In this document: one piece after another, positions 1-8,396 of the stretch
Layout: every line of letters begins with the position of its first letter
Numbering within the stretch: the first letter of the stretch is position 1
Source of the DNA: Shewanella sp. KT0246
GTDB taxonomy: Bacteria; Pseudomonadota; Gammaproteobacteria; Enterobacterales; Shewanellaceae
Direction: 5' to 3'
Length of the DNA: 64,000 nucleotides
NCBI RefSeq assembly: GCF_019654955.1
Contig: NZ_BPEV01000002.1
Coordinates: 124,001-188,000, forward strand
Translations under genes and position numbers: made by a program
Notes under the pieces: generated by a model
Told to the model about the DNA's origin: nothing
Seen by the model: only the letters and a program-made list of their open reading frames with translations
Database searches by the model: none

Positions 1-2
1 AT

Positions 3-251
3 CCTGATTCAGTATTAAGTGTGGTTTCGCAAACTCATTTAATTCATGCAGCAGGTGCGCAATACCACGGCATTAATACTGATAAAGTGTGTAGTAAAAT
101 TATTCATATCAATAACAAACCTGTCGAGCTGAATAGCTATTTTTGTCATCACTATCGCCATAGAAACAAACCGTTATTTCAGTGGCTATTCGACACGATT
201 GAGGCAATAGTTAAGCAACAACATTTATCAGAGAGAAACCTGTCGAGCTGA
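3..251 (+). CDS. C-terminal end of a probable LysR-family regulator (partial)
   Basis: The reading frame is open to the left edge, so the start lies outside the window; about 82 residues are visible. The stretch around PVELNSYFCHHYRHRNKPLF followed by a final amphipathic helix resembles the end of a LysR effector-binding domain, where a strand ending in 'H-x-R-H-R-N-x-P' precedes the last helix. That assignment is by pattern only. The 3' end lies in a 119-bp tandem triplication. The frame runs through the first copy and stops at the TGA at 249-251, two residues into the second copy. Without the extra copies it would end at the TAA at 481-483 after ...SERNL, so the protein is nearly unchanged. 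It converges on the next LysR gene. Confidence 0.55.
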   Translation, partial: PDSVLSVVSQTHLIHAAGAQYHGINTDKVCSKIIHINNKPVELNSYFCHHYRHRNKPLFQWLFDTIEAIVKQQHLSERNLSS

Positions 252-477
252 ATAGCTATTATTGTCATCACTATCGCCATAGAAACAAACCGTTATTTCA
301 GTGGCTATTCGACACGATTGAGGCAATAGTTAAGCAACAACATTTTTCAGAGAGAAACCTGTCGAGCTGAATAGCTATTTTTGTCATCACTATCGCCATA
401 GAAACAAACCGTTGTTTCAGTGGCTATTCGACACGATTGAGGCAATAGTTAAGCAACAACATTTATCTGAGAGAAAC
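121..477. repeat. 119-bp tandem repeat, three copies
   Basis: Copies lie at 121-239, 240-358 and 359-477. Relative to the first copy, the second and third each differ at two positions, so they are about 98% identical. The unit length is not a multiple of three, so each copy shifts the reading frame. The array covers the 3' end of the left-hand gene and stops just before the convergent LysR stop codon at 486. Confidence 0.97.
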
Positions 478-485
478 CTGTAAAA

Positions 486-1388
486 TTAGCACTCTGCTGG
501 ATGAATAAAATCGATAAAAGCTTTAGCTGCCGGTGTCAGTTTGCGGCTTTTTAAATACACTATGCTGAACGATGCTCTGATATCTGGCATATCGGTTATC
601 GGCAATGCGACTAACGAGCCATTAACGAGCTCTTTTTTGACCGAAACATCTGGTGCTAAAGAAACTAAGTCACATTCGCTCAATGACTCTTTAATTGCTT
701 GAAACTGCTCAAATTTAACCAAACCAGAAAATCCTTTACGATACTTATTGAACAGGTCGCCAAATTGATCATATAGGGTCTTAGGTAAGGCTGATGGAAT
801 AGCAATGGGATACTGCTTAATATCAGCTAAATTCAGTGGATTTATTCGTGTTAATGGATGCGCTTTACGACAGCAAAAAATAGCTTGAAAACTCGGCAGC
901 GGCACCACCTCAATATCATCTCTGTGCTCTAACTCTGTCGCTTTAGTTTCTGCAATAAATAGTGAGACCTCAGCTTTGCATAGCTGCTGATAAAGCGATA
1001 ACCAATTGCCCACTTTTAATTCTACGTTAACATTGGGGAAAGTATGAATAAACTGACCAATACTTGGCCCGACGATGCTGTTTAATGGGATAGCACTGGC
1101 GCCAATAATTAACTCACCCGTTTCAAGCCCCTGAACTGCTTGTATTTCGCGCTTTAAAAAGTCGACATCGCGTATTATTCGGCTGCCATGTTCAACAACA
1201 ATCTCACCAAATGGCGTTAATCTCACAGACCGAGAAGTTCGCTCTAATAATTTAGCTCCCAATAAGTCTTCCATCTTTTGGATACTTCGAGATAACGAAG
1301 GTTGAGCTAAATTTAATTCCAATGCTGCTCGATGAAAATGCTTTAAATCAGCAACAACAAGAAAATGTTTTAAATGACGCAATTCCAT
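486..1388 (-). CDS. LysR-family transcriptional regulator, divergent from subtilase 1
   Basis: 300 residues, the usual LysR length. Residues 1-60 form the winged helix-turn-helix (MELRHLKHFLVVADLKHF, then AALELNLAQPSLSRSIQKME), and about 90-295 form the effector-binding domain. It is transcribed away from the giant subtilase gene across a 443-bp AT-rich spacer, the classic arrangement of a LysR regulator and its target. It is clearly paralogous to the regulator at 6985-7941, which stands in the same position before the second subtilase; both share ELRH(L/I)KHF, QPSLS(R/K)SIQ, GASxIPxNSxVGP and a similar end. The inferred role is control of the neighbouring protease. The inducer is unknown. 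Confidence 0.93.
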   Translation of the reverse strand: MELRHLKHFLVVADLKHFHRAALELNLAQPSLSRSIQKMEDLLGAKLLERTSRSVRLTPFGEIVVEHGSRIIRDVDFLKREIQAVQGLETGELIIGASAIPLNSIVGPSIGQFIHTFPNVNVELKVGNWLSLYQQLCKAEVSLFIAETKATELEHRDDIEVVPLPSFQAIFCCRKAHPLTRINPLNLADIKQYPIAIPSALPKTLYDQFGDLFNKYRKGFSGLVKFEQFQAIKESLSECDLVSLAPDVSVKKELVNGSLVALPITDMPDIRASFSIVYLKSRKLTPAAKAFIDFIHPAEC

Positions 1389-1831
1389 AATAACCCCAAT
1401 TTAAATAAGAACATAAATAATTAATAGCATTCACGTCAACTTACTATTAAAAAACAATTTATAAAAACAAACTAAAAAATTAAAAAATTAATTTATTAAT
1501 TGAATATTAACTACAAACACAATAACAAATCAATATAAATAACAATCAAACCAAAATTAACATAAACCACTGTTTAAAAAGGAAATAACTTAAAATTAAT
1601 ACGTATCAAAATGTATCAGTTAATATTAAATTAATCGATTACCTATAAACATTAGTCCGATTCAAAAAATGTATTAATAAAATAAAAAACAAAACATCAA
1701 TTAATAGTTTTCATGCATCATTAAATGCTTAATTTCTCATTGGATTATTAATTAACAATTTTGCAAACTCTATTTAACTGTCAAATATATTCATTTGCAG
1801 TTATTAAAATAATAATTAATAGGGAAGCATC
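1389..1831. promoter_or_regulatory. AT-rich divergent intergenic region
   Basis: This 443-bp spacer is extremely AT-rich, with long A and T tracts and almost no GC clusters, and separates the divergent LysR gene from subtilase 1. It must hold both promoters and probably LysR-type sites. Many weak -10-like hexamers are present, so I do not name one promoter. The ribosome-binding stretch AGGGAAG lies just before the ATG at 1832. No small gene or RNA is apparent. Confidence 0.6.
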
Positions 1832-4800
1832 ATGAAATTAAAAAAATTATCACTCATGACATTGGCTGCAATATATGCGGGCGGTGTTGGTAGTGTTGCT
1901 GCAAGTAGCCCTTCATCTGCAAATGATAATGTGCAATTGCAAGGCGTTAACTTAATGGAAATGTACCTCGCCCAGAAGGAAACTCAGGCAAGAATGGGTA
2001 CCGATACAACTGCGCCGCTACGACGTGGTGACATGCGCAATATTCATTTCCAAGCTAAGCAAGCAAAAGACAAGTTTCAAATTGAACAAGGAATTGTTGG
2101 CAAACAGACCTACATAGTAAGAATGCATGGCAATTCTGTAGCAACTTACAAAGGTGATATTCCAGGTTTACAAGCAACTCAGGCTACAATCAATAATAAA
2201 AATACCAAACTATTCACGGCGGGAGTCGCCACTGGCGCAAGTGTTAATGCCATTGATGCTTATACCAATCACTTACTATCAAAACAGCAAAGTCTTATTC
2301 AAAAAGCGGGCTTAGAGGTAAAGCAACAATTTACCTTAGCTGCGAACGCTTTTACAGTTGAAATGACCCAAGAAGAAGCAATGCAACTGTCTACCATGTC
2401 AGAAATTGCTTACATTCAACGTTCAAAAATCTATCAATTACATACCGATGTTGGTCCTGAGCATATAGGCGCAACTGGAGTTTGGGATGGTACCTCCACT
2501 GCAGATGGTACAGCCTACCAAGGTGAAGGCATGATAGTCGGTATTATCGATACAGGCATCAATACTGATCACCCTTCTTTTGCTGCCGTTGGCGGTGATG
2601 GTTTTGAACACACCAATCCATTAGGGCAAGGAAATTATCTCGGGGATTGTAGTCTTGAGGAGTTTGCAGTCCGCTGTAATGATAAATTAATTGGTGTATA
2701 TACTCACAAAGACATTACAGCTGAATTTAAAGATGAATGGGGAAACCCATTAGCACCAGATTTTGGTGAAGATTTTCAAGGCCATGGTAGCCATGTAGCA
2801 GGCACAGTTGCGGGTAATGTTTTATATGATGTAGATGTCGTTGGTTCACAACTTGGCGGTGGTCCTGGTAATCCCATTGGCGTGCAAATGCCATCAATTT
2901 CAGGCGTTGCACCACATGCAAATATCATCTCATACCAAGTGTGTATGGTAAGTGGCGGCTGTTCTGGCGATGCCATGTTATTTGCTATCGAGCAAGCGAT
3001 TAAAGACGGTGTTGATGTCATCAACATGTCTATTGGTGGCAGTGAAAGCTTCCCGTGGGATGATGCGTTTGAAATGGCGTTTCTTTCGGCCCGAGAAGCG
3101 GGTGTCGCTGTTGCACTATCTGCAGGTAATTCTGGCGCGGCAAATGGTGAAGACTCACTTTATACCGTCGACCACACATCACCTTGGGTGTTGAACGTTG
3201 CAGCAACGACGCATGCACGCTCAATTGCGATTGAAGATAAAGCACTAGATAATTTTGTCGGTGGCGACGAAACGCTAGTTCCAGATAGGCTGGATGCCGC
3301 TGGTATTTCAGAGTCGTTTACCGGTAACTTTGTTATCGCCGCTGATTTTGGTGATGCACGTTGTAATTCACCTTTCCCTGCCGATACTTTCCAAGCGTCA
3401 GACATTGTTATTTGTGAACGTGGTGATATTGCACGCGTTGAAAAAGCTTTAAATGCTGCAGCAGGTGGCGCTGGCGGATTTGTACTTTATAACACTTGGA
3501 ACGAAGCCGATGACGTCGCTAATGACACTTATGCAATACCAGGTGTACATATCACGGCAAATCAGTGGTATGGCAATTGGCAAACGAAAGGCCTTCAACC
3601 TTGGCTTCAATCAGGCAGTGAATTACAAGGCACCATTACCGCATCGACAGCTACGCGCGTTATCACTCCAGAAAATGCCGATCAACTTGCGAGCTTCTCA
3701 TCTCGTGGCCCATCAAGCACTATTGAAGAGCTATTCTCACCTGGAATTGCGGCGCCAGGCGTCGATATATTTGCCCCATGGAATGATGAAAATCCATTAA
3801 ACCCGCAAGCAGATACCCGTAACTATAACGCCATTAGCGGCACTTCAATGGCAAGTCCACATGTTGCAGGTGTTATGGCTTTAGTGCGTCAAGCAAACCC
3901 AAGTTGGACAGCATCAGAAGTGCAATCGGCATTACAAATGACCGCCGATAGCCAAGCGATTAAAACCGTTCACCCTTATGATCGAAAAGTCGAAATAGCA
4001 GGTCCATATAGAGCAGGACATGGCCTAGTCAATGTTGAACACGCAATTAATAGTGGTCTAGTCATGGATGAGACTGCAGAAAACTTTCGCAGAGCCAACC
4101 CACAAAATGGTGGTCAGGTGCGTGAGCTTAATTTACCGCAACTTATTAATAAAGATTGTGGTTTAAGCTGTAGCTGGATCCGTACAGTTAAAGCAACCCG
4201 CGATGGAACATGGAGTGCTGAAGCACAATATTCTGATCGCTCGCCTCTGTTTTGGGATTTTACCTTAGATCCAACCGCAAAAGTTAACGTGACTCCATCA
4301 ACCTTTACCCTTAAAGCTGGCGAAACGATAGACTTAACTGTCACTAGCCTATTTAAAGAGTCAGACATGGCTTGGTACGATGGTACAGTGCAAACGGCTG
4401 CGGGTGAAATTCAATTCACACCTCAAGATCAAACCATTCCTGCTGCACATTGGCCATTTTTGGCAACGTACAACGGAAAAACACTGCCGAATACCATCAA
4501 TATCACCGCAAACGATGACCAATCTCAGCACGTGATAGCTGATGTCCCGTTTGGCGCACCTAGTTCGAGTTTAACTGGTGTTGCTTATACTCCCGTTGAA
4601 GCGACAACCGAAACCTTTGATCTACCTCGCCGTCAGTTTAGTGCGATAACCATTGATGAAGAATTTTATTGGGATACCACATTACCTAACATCAAAACCT
4701 TCACTGTCGACGTACCTGAAAACAGCGCAGTATTACGTGCTGAATTACTAGGTCGCGTTGCCTCTGAGACTGACCATCCATTTAACCAGTACCTTCAATC

Positions 4801-6853
4801 AGATGTTTATATCTTTAGAGATTTCAACAATGATGGGCGTTTACACCAATCTGAAGCCATTTGTGGTTCAATGCTTGGGCAAACAACCAAAGGTCAATTC
4901 TGTGCTTTAGAAGAGCCTGAAGCGGGTGAATACACTATCTTAGTAATGAGTGCCTACCCATTATTCCCATACGATAATGTCGATACGATTGAAATGGCTC
5001 ATGTGGTCATTCCTAAAGAAGCTTCATCAGCTATTAACCTTAATTTTGAAGATACTAGCGAGCTAAATTCTTCATTAACTATCGACTGGAATATGGAGAT
5101 GGAACAAGGAAAGCATTACTACTCAGCAGCTGCTATTTCAGCAGGTGATAATGCACCAGGTTCTTTAGCAATCGTTCCGTTAAACATTAAGCGCGATGTG
5201 AATAGTGTTTCAATTAATAGCTCTCAAGATGCTGCTAGAGTAGGTGACATTATTGATGTGAGTGTTGTGGTTCAGCCTAACTTATCTGGTAATGACCGTT
5301 CTTTAGAGCTCGATGCAACATTGTCGGCAGGTCTTAAGTTAGTACCAGGAAGCATCGCTGCAATTGAAGGGCTGACTGAAACTGGAAACGGCTTTAGCTT
5401 ACTCCGTAGTCAGCTTGATACCTCAGCACGTGAAACCAATTACACCATTACTACAAACCTTGAAGATGCCATGTGTCGTACGCCATTGGATATTGACTAT
5501 CCTGACGGAACACCAGTAGATGGTGGATACCTAGACTTGGCAAAATTTGGCATTAACGTGTCGTGGGGTAGCTTCTTTGAAACCACTGAGTGGGGCGGAA
5601 ACTGGGTTCATGATGTTGAAATGCCATTAAACGCAGGTACATTGACTCCATTTGATAATCAGGATTACTTTAGTACTGACTCTATGATTCTAAGTTCTAA
5701 AGGTTGGTTGCAATTAGATACGGGCAACTATAACCCTTGGGATTTTGTCCCTATGAATATGTACTTAGAGCTTCCAACTAATGATTATTCAACTCCACCA
5801 GATTTTATCATTGCGCCTTTATGGGGCGGCTTAGATGCTACAGACCCTATGGCCATGTTTGGTCCACAAAAGTGGACATTGGCGATGTATGAGCAAAGCT
5901 GGGATATCAGCCAAGAAAAAGGCGTGACACTAGCCTTTGCGGATGATTTCACCATCATTGAATGGAATAAAGCAGCAACTCATGACAAGAGCTGGGATGA
6001 AAACTGGAATACAGTGATAACCCCAAGAAATGATAGCTATGATTACCAAGTATTTCTGAAAAATAATACCGGTCATGCGCCAGGTGAATATGAAATTGTT
6101 ATGGCATATAACAACATCGATTTTGCAGGTGAAGCGGGTGAAGGCTCAATTGGTGTGCGTGGTTATAATGGCCCTCGTGGCACGTATGGCCCATTAAAAG
6201 GCCACACTGGTGTGAGCTATGCCTTCAATGATCTTGAAGACAAAGTGTCTAACAACCTAGTGGTGTGTTATGACATTACCGGCCCAAGTGACAGTATTGT
6301 GGTTGTGAATATGCAAGCTGAAGTCACAACAGACGCCCTTGGCGTTAATCAAAGCGTCACCGTTACTGGTGATATCGAAGGTATTGCTAATGCCAATGCA
6401 GAGCAAATGATTAATGTCGCCTCAAATATCATTATGTCTGATATTAGCGATAAAATGACTAATGAAAACACCACACTCGAAGGTATTAAAGTGACTTATG
6501 CTGATAACGATGGTGGCGTTTCTGCCAACACCATTACAGTTACGGGTGACAATATTACCGCGGTCGTGAACGGTCATACTTCGGGCTCAAGCTTTGACAT
6601 TACGCCTGCAGCTGACTTTTGGGGTGAAACAATGGTCACAGTTACAGTATCTGACAATATTTTCCCTAATGACATGAGCTCCACAAGCTTCATGCTGACG
6701 GTAAACTCAGATGGTATTGAGCCAACGCCACCAGCAGCAGAAAACCCAATTGAGCCAGAAGCACCCAAATCTGATTCTGGCGGTAGCTTAGGTTTGTGGA
6801 GTTTGTTATTGATGTTGGGATTAACGACCATCCGTCGTCAAAAACGTCATTAA
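1832..6853 (+). CDS. Giant secreted subtilisin-like serine protease (S8) with GlyGly-CTERM tail
   Basis: 1673 residues. A signal peptide (1 to about 24) precedes an I9-type propeptide (about 90-205) and an S8 catalytic domain. The triad is D240 in GIIDTG, H318 in GHGSHVAGT and S672 in ISGTSMASPHVAG, with oxyanion N433 in SAGNS. A PA-type insert (about 495-605) sits between N433 and S672. Long beta-rich extensions follow, ending in a cadherin-like segment (about 1540-1630). The tail has SDSGGSLG, a hydrophobic helix and a basic end (RRQKRH), the GlyGly-CTERM signal that rhombosortase systems process on type II-secreted proteins. It is therefore probably surface-attached or released. A rho-independent terminator follows. 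The second subtilase at 8397 is a paralogue with the same plan. Confidence 0.95.
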   Translation: MKLKKLSLMTLAAIYAGGVGSVAASSPSSANDNVQLQGVNLMEMYLAQKETQARMGTDTTAPLRRGDMRNIHFQAKQAKDKFQIEQGIVGKQTYIVRMHGNSVATYKGDIPGLQATQATINNKNTKLFTAGVATGASVNAIDAYTNHLLSKQQSLIQKAGLEVKQQFTLAANAFTVEMTQEEAMQLSTMSEIAYIQRSKIYQLHTDVGPEHIGATGVWDGTSTADGTAYQGEGMIVGIIDTGINTDHPSFAAVGGDGFEHTNPLGQGNYLGDCSLEEFAVRCNDKLIGVYTHKDITAEFKDEWGNPLAPDFGEDFQGHGSHVAGTVAGNVLYDVDVVGSQLGGGPGNPIGVQMPSISGVAPHANIISYQVCMVSGGCSGDAMLFAIEQAIKDGVDVINMSIGGSESFPWDDAFEMAFLSAREAGVAVALSAGNSGAANGEDSLYTVDHTSPWVLNVAATTHARSIAIEDKALDNFVGGDETLVPDRLDAAGISESFTGNFVIAADFGDARCNSPFPADTFQASDIVICERGDIARVEKALNAAAGGAGGFVLYNTWNEADDVANDTYAIPGVHITANQWYGNWQTKGLQPWLQSGSELQGTITASTATRVITPENADQLASFSSRGPSSTIEELFSPGIAAPGVDIFAPWNDENPLNPQADTRNYNAISGTSMASPHVAGVMALVRQANPSWTASEVQSALQMTADSQAIKTVHPYDRKVEIAGPYRAGHGLVNVEHAINSGLVMDETAENFRRANPQNGGQVRELNLPQLINKDCGLSCSWIRTVKATRDGTWSAEAQYSDRSPLFWDFTLDPTAKVNVTPSTFTLKAGETIDLTVTSLFKESDMAWYDGTVQTAAGEIQFTPQDQTIPAAHWPFLATYNGKTLPNTINITANDDQSQHVIADVPFGAPSSSLTGVAYTPVEATTETFDLPRRQFSAITIDEEFYWDTTLPNIKTFTVDVPENSAVLRAELLGRVASETDHPFNQYLQSDVYIFRDFNNDGRLHQSEAICGSMLGQTTKGQFCALEEPEAGEYTILVMSAYPLFPYDNVDTIEMAHVVIPKEASSAINLNFEDTSELNSSLTIDWNMEMEQGKHYYSAAAISAGDNAPGSLAIVPLNIKRDVNSVSINSSQDAARVGDIIDVSVVVQPNLSGNDRSLELDATLSAGLKLVPGSIAAIEGLTETGNGFSLLRSQLDTSARETNYTITTNLEDAMCRTPLDIDYPDGTPVDGGYLDLAKFGINVSWGSFFETTEWGGNWVHDVEMPLNAGTLTPFDNQDYFSTDSMILSSKGWLQLDTGNYNPWDFVPMNMYLELPTNDYSTPPDFIIAPLWGGLDATDPMAMFGPQKWTLAMYEQSWDISQEKGVTLAFADDFTIIEWNKAATHDKSWDENWNTVITPRNDSYDYQVFLKNNTGHAPGEYEIVMAYNNIDFAGEAGEGSIGVRGYNGPRGTYGPLKGHTGVSYAFNDLEDKVSNNLVVCYDITGPSDSIVVVNMQAEVTTDALGVNQSVTVTGDIEGIANANAEQMINVASNIIMSDISDKMTNENTTLEGIKVTYADNDGGVSANTITVTGDNITAVVNGHTSGSSFDITPAADFWGETMVTVTVSDNIFPNDMSSTSFMLTVNSDGIEPTPPAAENPIEPEAPKSDSGGSLGLWSLLLMLGLTTIRRQKRH

Positions 6854-6898
6854 GCTCAATACCTTCACATAATATGTCAATGCGATATCGATAAAATC

Positions 6899-6926
6899 AA
6901 AAGGCCTTCATATGAAGGCCTTTTTC
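6899..6926 (+). terminator. Rho-independent terminator after subtilase 1
   Basis: The inverted repeat AAGGCCTTCATATGAAGGCC is followed by a run of five T residues. It sits 46 bp beyond the subtilase stop codon. The A-rich left flank could also let it work for the convergent LysR transcript. Confidence 0.9.
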
Positions 6927-6984
6927 GTTATGCAAACACATTATATAACCTGTTGTAAGCAACTCAGTCACACAATGCATGAAA

Positions 6985-7941
6985 TCAAGCCTGCACAGTT
7001 TCTTGCTTTTCATTTTGCATTGGTGACTCCAATTTAACATCCTCTGCACGCTTAACCAGAAAATCAATAAAACCCTCAGCGGCATTAGAGTGAGATTTTT
7101 CTTTTAACGACACCACGCTAAATCGTGCATAAATCAGTGGCATGATATAGGGTGACAATTCAACCAGAACTCCTTTTTCAAGCTGGTTTCTCACCGAAAT
7201 CTCAGGAGTTAAAGCAACTAAATCACCATTAATTATGGACTCTTTAATAGGATGAAATTGATCAAAACGCACCATACCAGAAAAGTCTTCCCGTTGTTGC
7301 TTAAACAAATCCTCAAACGCATCGGCAATGGATTTCGGCATATGACGCGGAATAGCTAATGGGTAATCTCTAAATGAAGGCAAAAATAACCGTTGTAGTT
7401 GCGTTAACGGATGATCGGGGCGACAGCAAAATATCACTTTAAATGGCGGTAATTCGGTCACCTTTAATAATTCACTTTTCTCAAGTTCAGTGATTTTTGT
7501 TTCAGCAACAAAAAAATCAATATCGCCGTATATCAACTGTTGATATAAGTCCTCCCAAGGGGCGACTTTTAACTCAACACTCATATCAGCATAATGGCGT
7601 AAAAACTGACCGACAATTGGACCAACAAGACTATTTGACGGTATTGGACTCGCTCCCACACGCAGTTCTTTGTTATCAAAACCTTGGAACAAAGTTACCT
7701 CTTGCTCCATTTCTTCAAACTCTTTAAGAATTTTTTGACCATGCTTAAGTAAAACTTGCCCTAGCGCCGTGACCGAAACCGATTTTGAGTCTCGATTTAA
7801 TAATTGCCCACCAATCAGCATTTCGAGTCGCTGAATACTCTTAGATAATGAAGGTTGGGTAATATTGAGTACTTCAGCCGCTTTATTGAAATGTTTCACC
7901 TCTGCAAGCAACACAAAATGCTTAATATGCCTCAGCTCCAT
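6985..7941 (-). CDS. LysR-family transcriptional regulator, divergent from subtilase 2
   Basis: 318 residues from the chosen start. A longer frame begins at 7968, but the ATG at 7941 gives the standard MELRHIKHF start and has a strong Shine-Dalgarno sequence (GGGGAGG) about 7 nt upstream. The N-terminal helix-turn-helix covers about residues 1-60 and an effector-binding domain follows. The C-terminus is somewhat longer and more charged than in its paralogue at 486-1388. It is divergent from the second giant subtilase, repeating the arrangement of the first module, so it probably regulates that protease. Inducer unknown. Confidence 0.93.
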   Translation of the reverse strand: MELRHIKHFVLLAEVKHFNKAAEVLNITQPSLSKSIQRLEMLIGGQLLNRDSKSVSVTALGQVLLKHGQKILKEFEEMEQEVTLFQGFDNKELRVGASPIPSNSLVGPIVGQFLRHYADMSVELKVAPWEDLYQQLIYGDIDFFVAETKITELEKSELLKVTELPPFKVIFCCRPDHPLTQLQRLFLPSFRDYPLAIPRHMPKSIADAFEDLFKQQREDFSGMVRFDQFHPIKESIINGDLVALTPEISVRNQLEKGVLVELSPYIMPLIYARFSVVSLKEKSHSNAAEGFIDFLVKRAEDVKLESPMQNEKQETVQA

Positions 7942-8396
7942 ATGCTTATCCTCCCCGATGTTGAACATTTAAAAATTATTAAATTCGGCTCTAATTTTCA
8001 AAATGCAAAACACATTAATTCTCTTGTTATTTGGGTAACAAGACCTTAGCAAAAGCAAATAACTAATCAATCACAAACAAGCCTCCATTCTGTGACCATT
8101 TATATCCCAAAGAACACTTTTAGCCACAAATTAACATTGGCAACCTAAATGTAACAATCAAACATCAAGCAATACAAATAAAATTAAAAACAAACAAAAC
8201 AATACGTTAAACATTAACACCATACGTTAACACACCCTTAACAAATGATTTTTTGCATCAAAATTTCTCTTTATGCATTCCATTTGAGCATTTATGCATA
8301 GCTCAAAGACATTGGATGTCGATTGTTCTGAAAGATAAAAAGGGAAAGACAGGATTGTGCTTGACCTGCTCAAACAACAATAATAGGGAAGGTTTC
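7942..8396. promoter_or_regulatory. AT-rich divergent intergenic region of subtilase 2
   Basis: This 455-bp spacer lies between the second LysR gene and the subtilase start. It is AT-rich like the spacer at 1389-1831. The part nearest the protease (about 8253-8396) is open in the protease frame, but signal peptide and ribosome-binding site place the true start at 8397. I see no other gene. Confidence 0.55.

Noticed and set aside
1..480. CRISPR array
   Set aside because: The repeat unit is 119 bp with directly adjoining copies and no variable spacers; it is tandem duplication of coding sequence.
8253..8396. Open reading frame extending the second subtilase by 48 residues upstream
   Set aside because: The signal peptide and ribosome-binding stretch match the paralogue at ATG 8397; the extension has neither and would bury the signal peptide.
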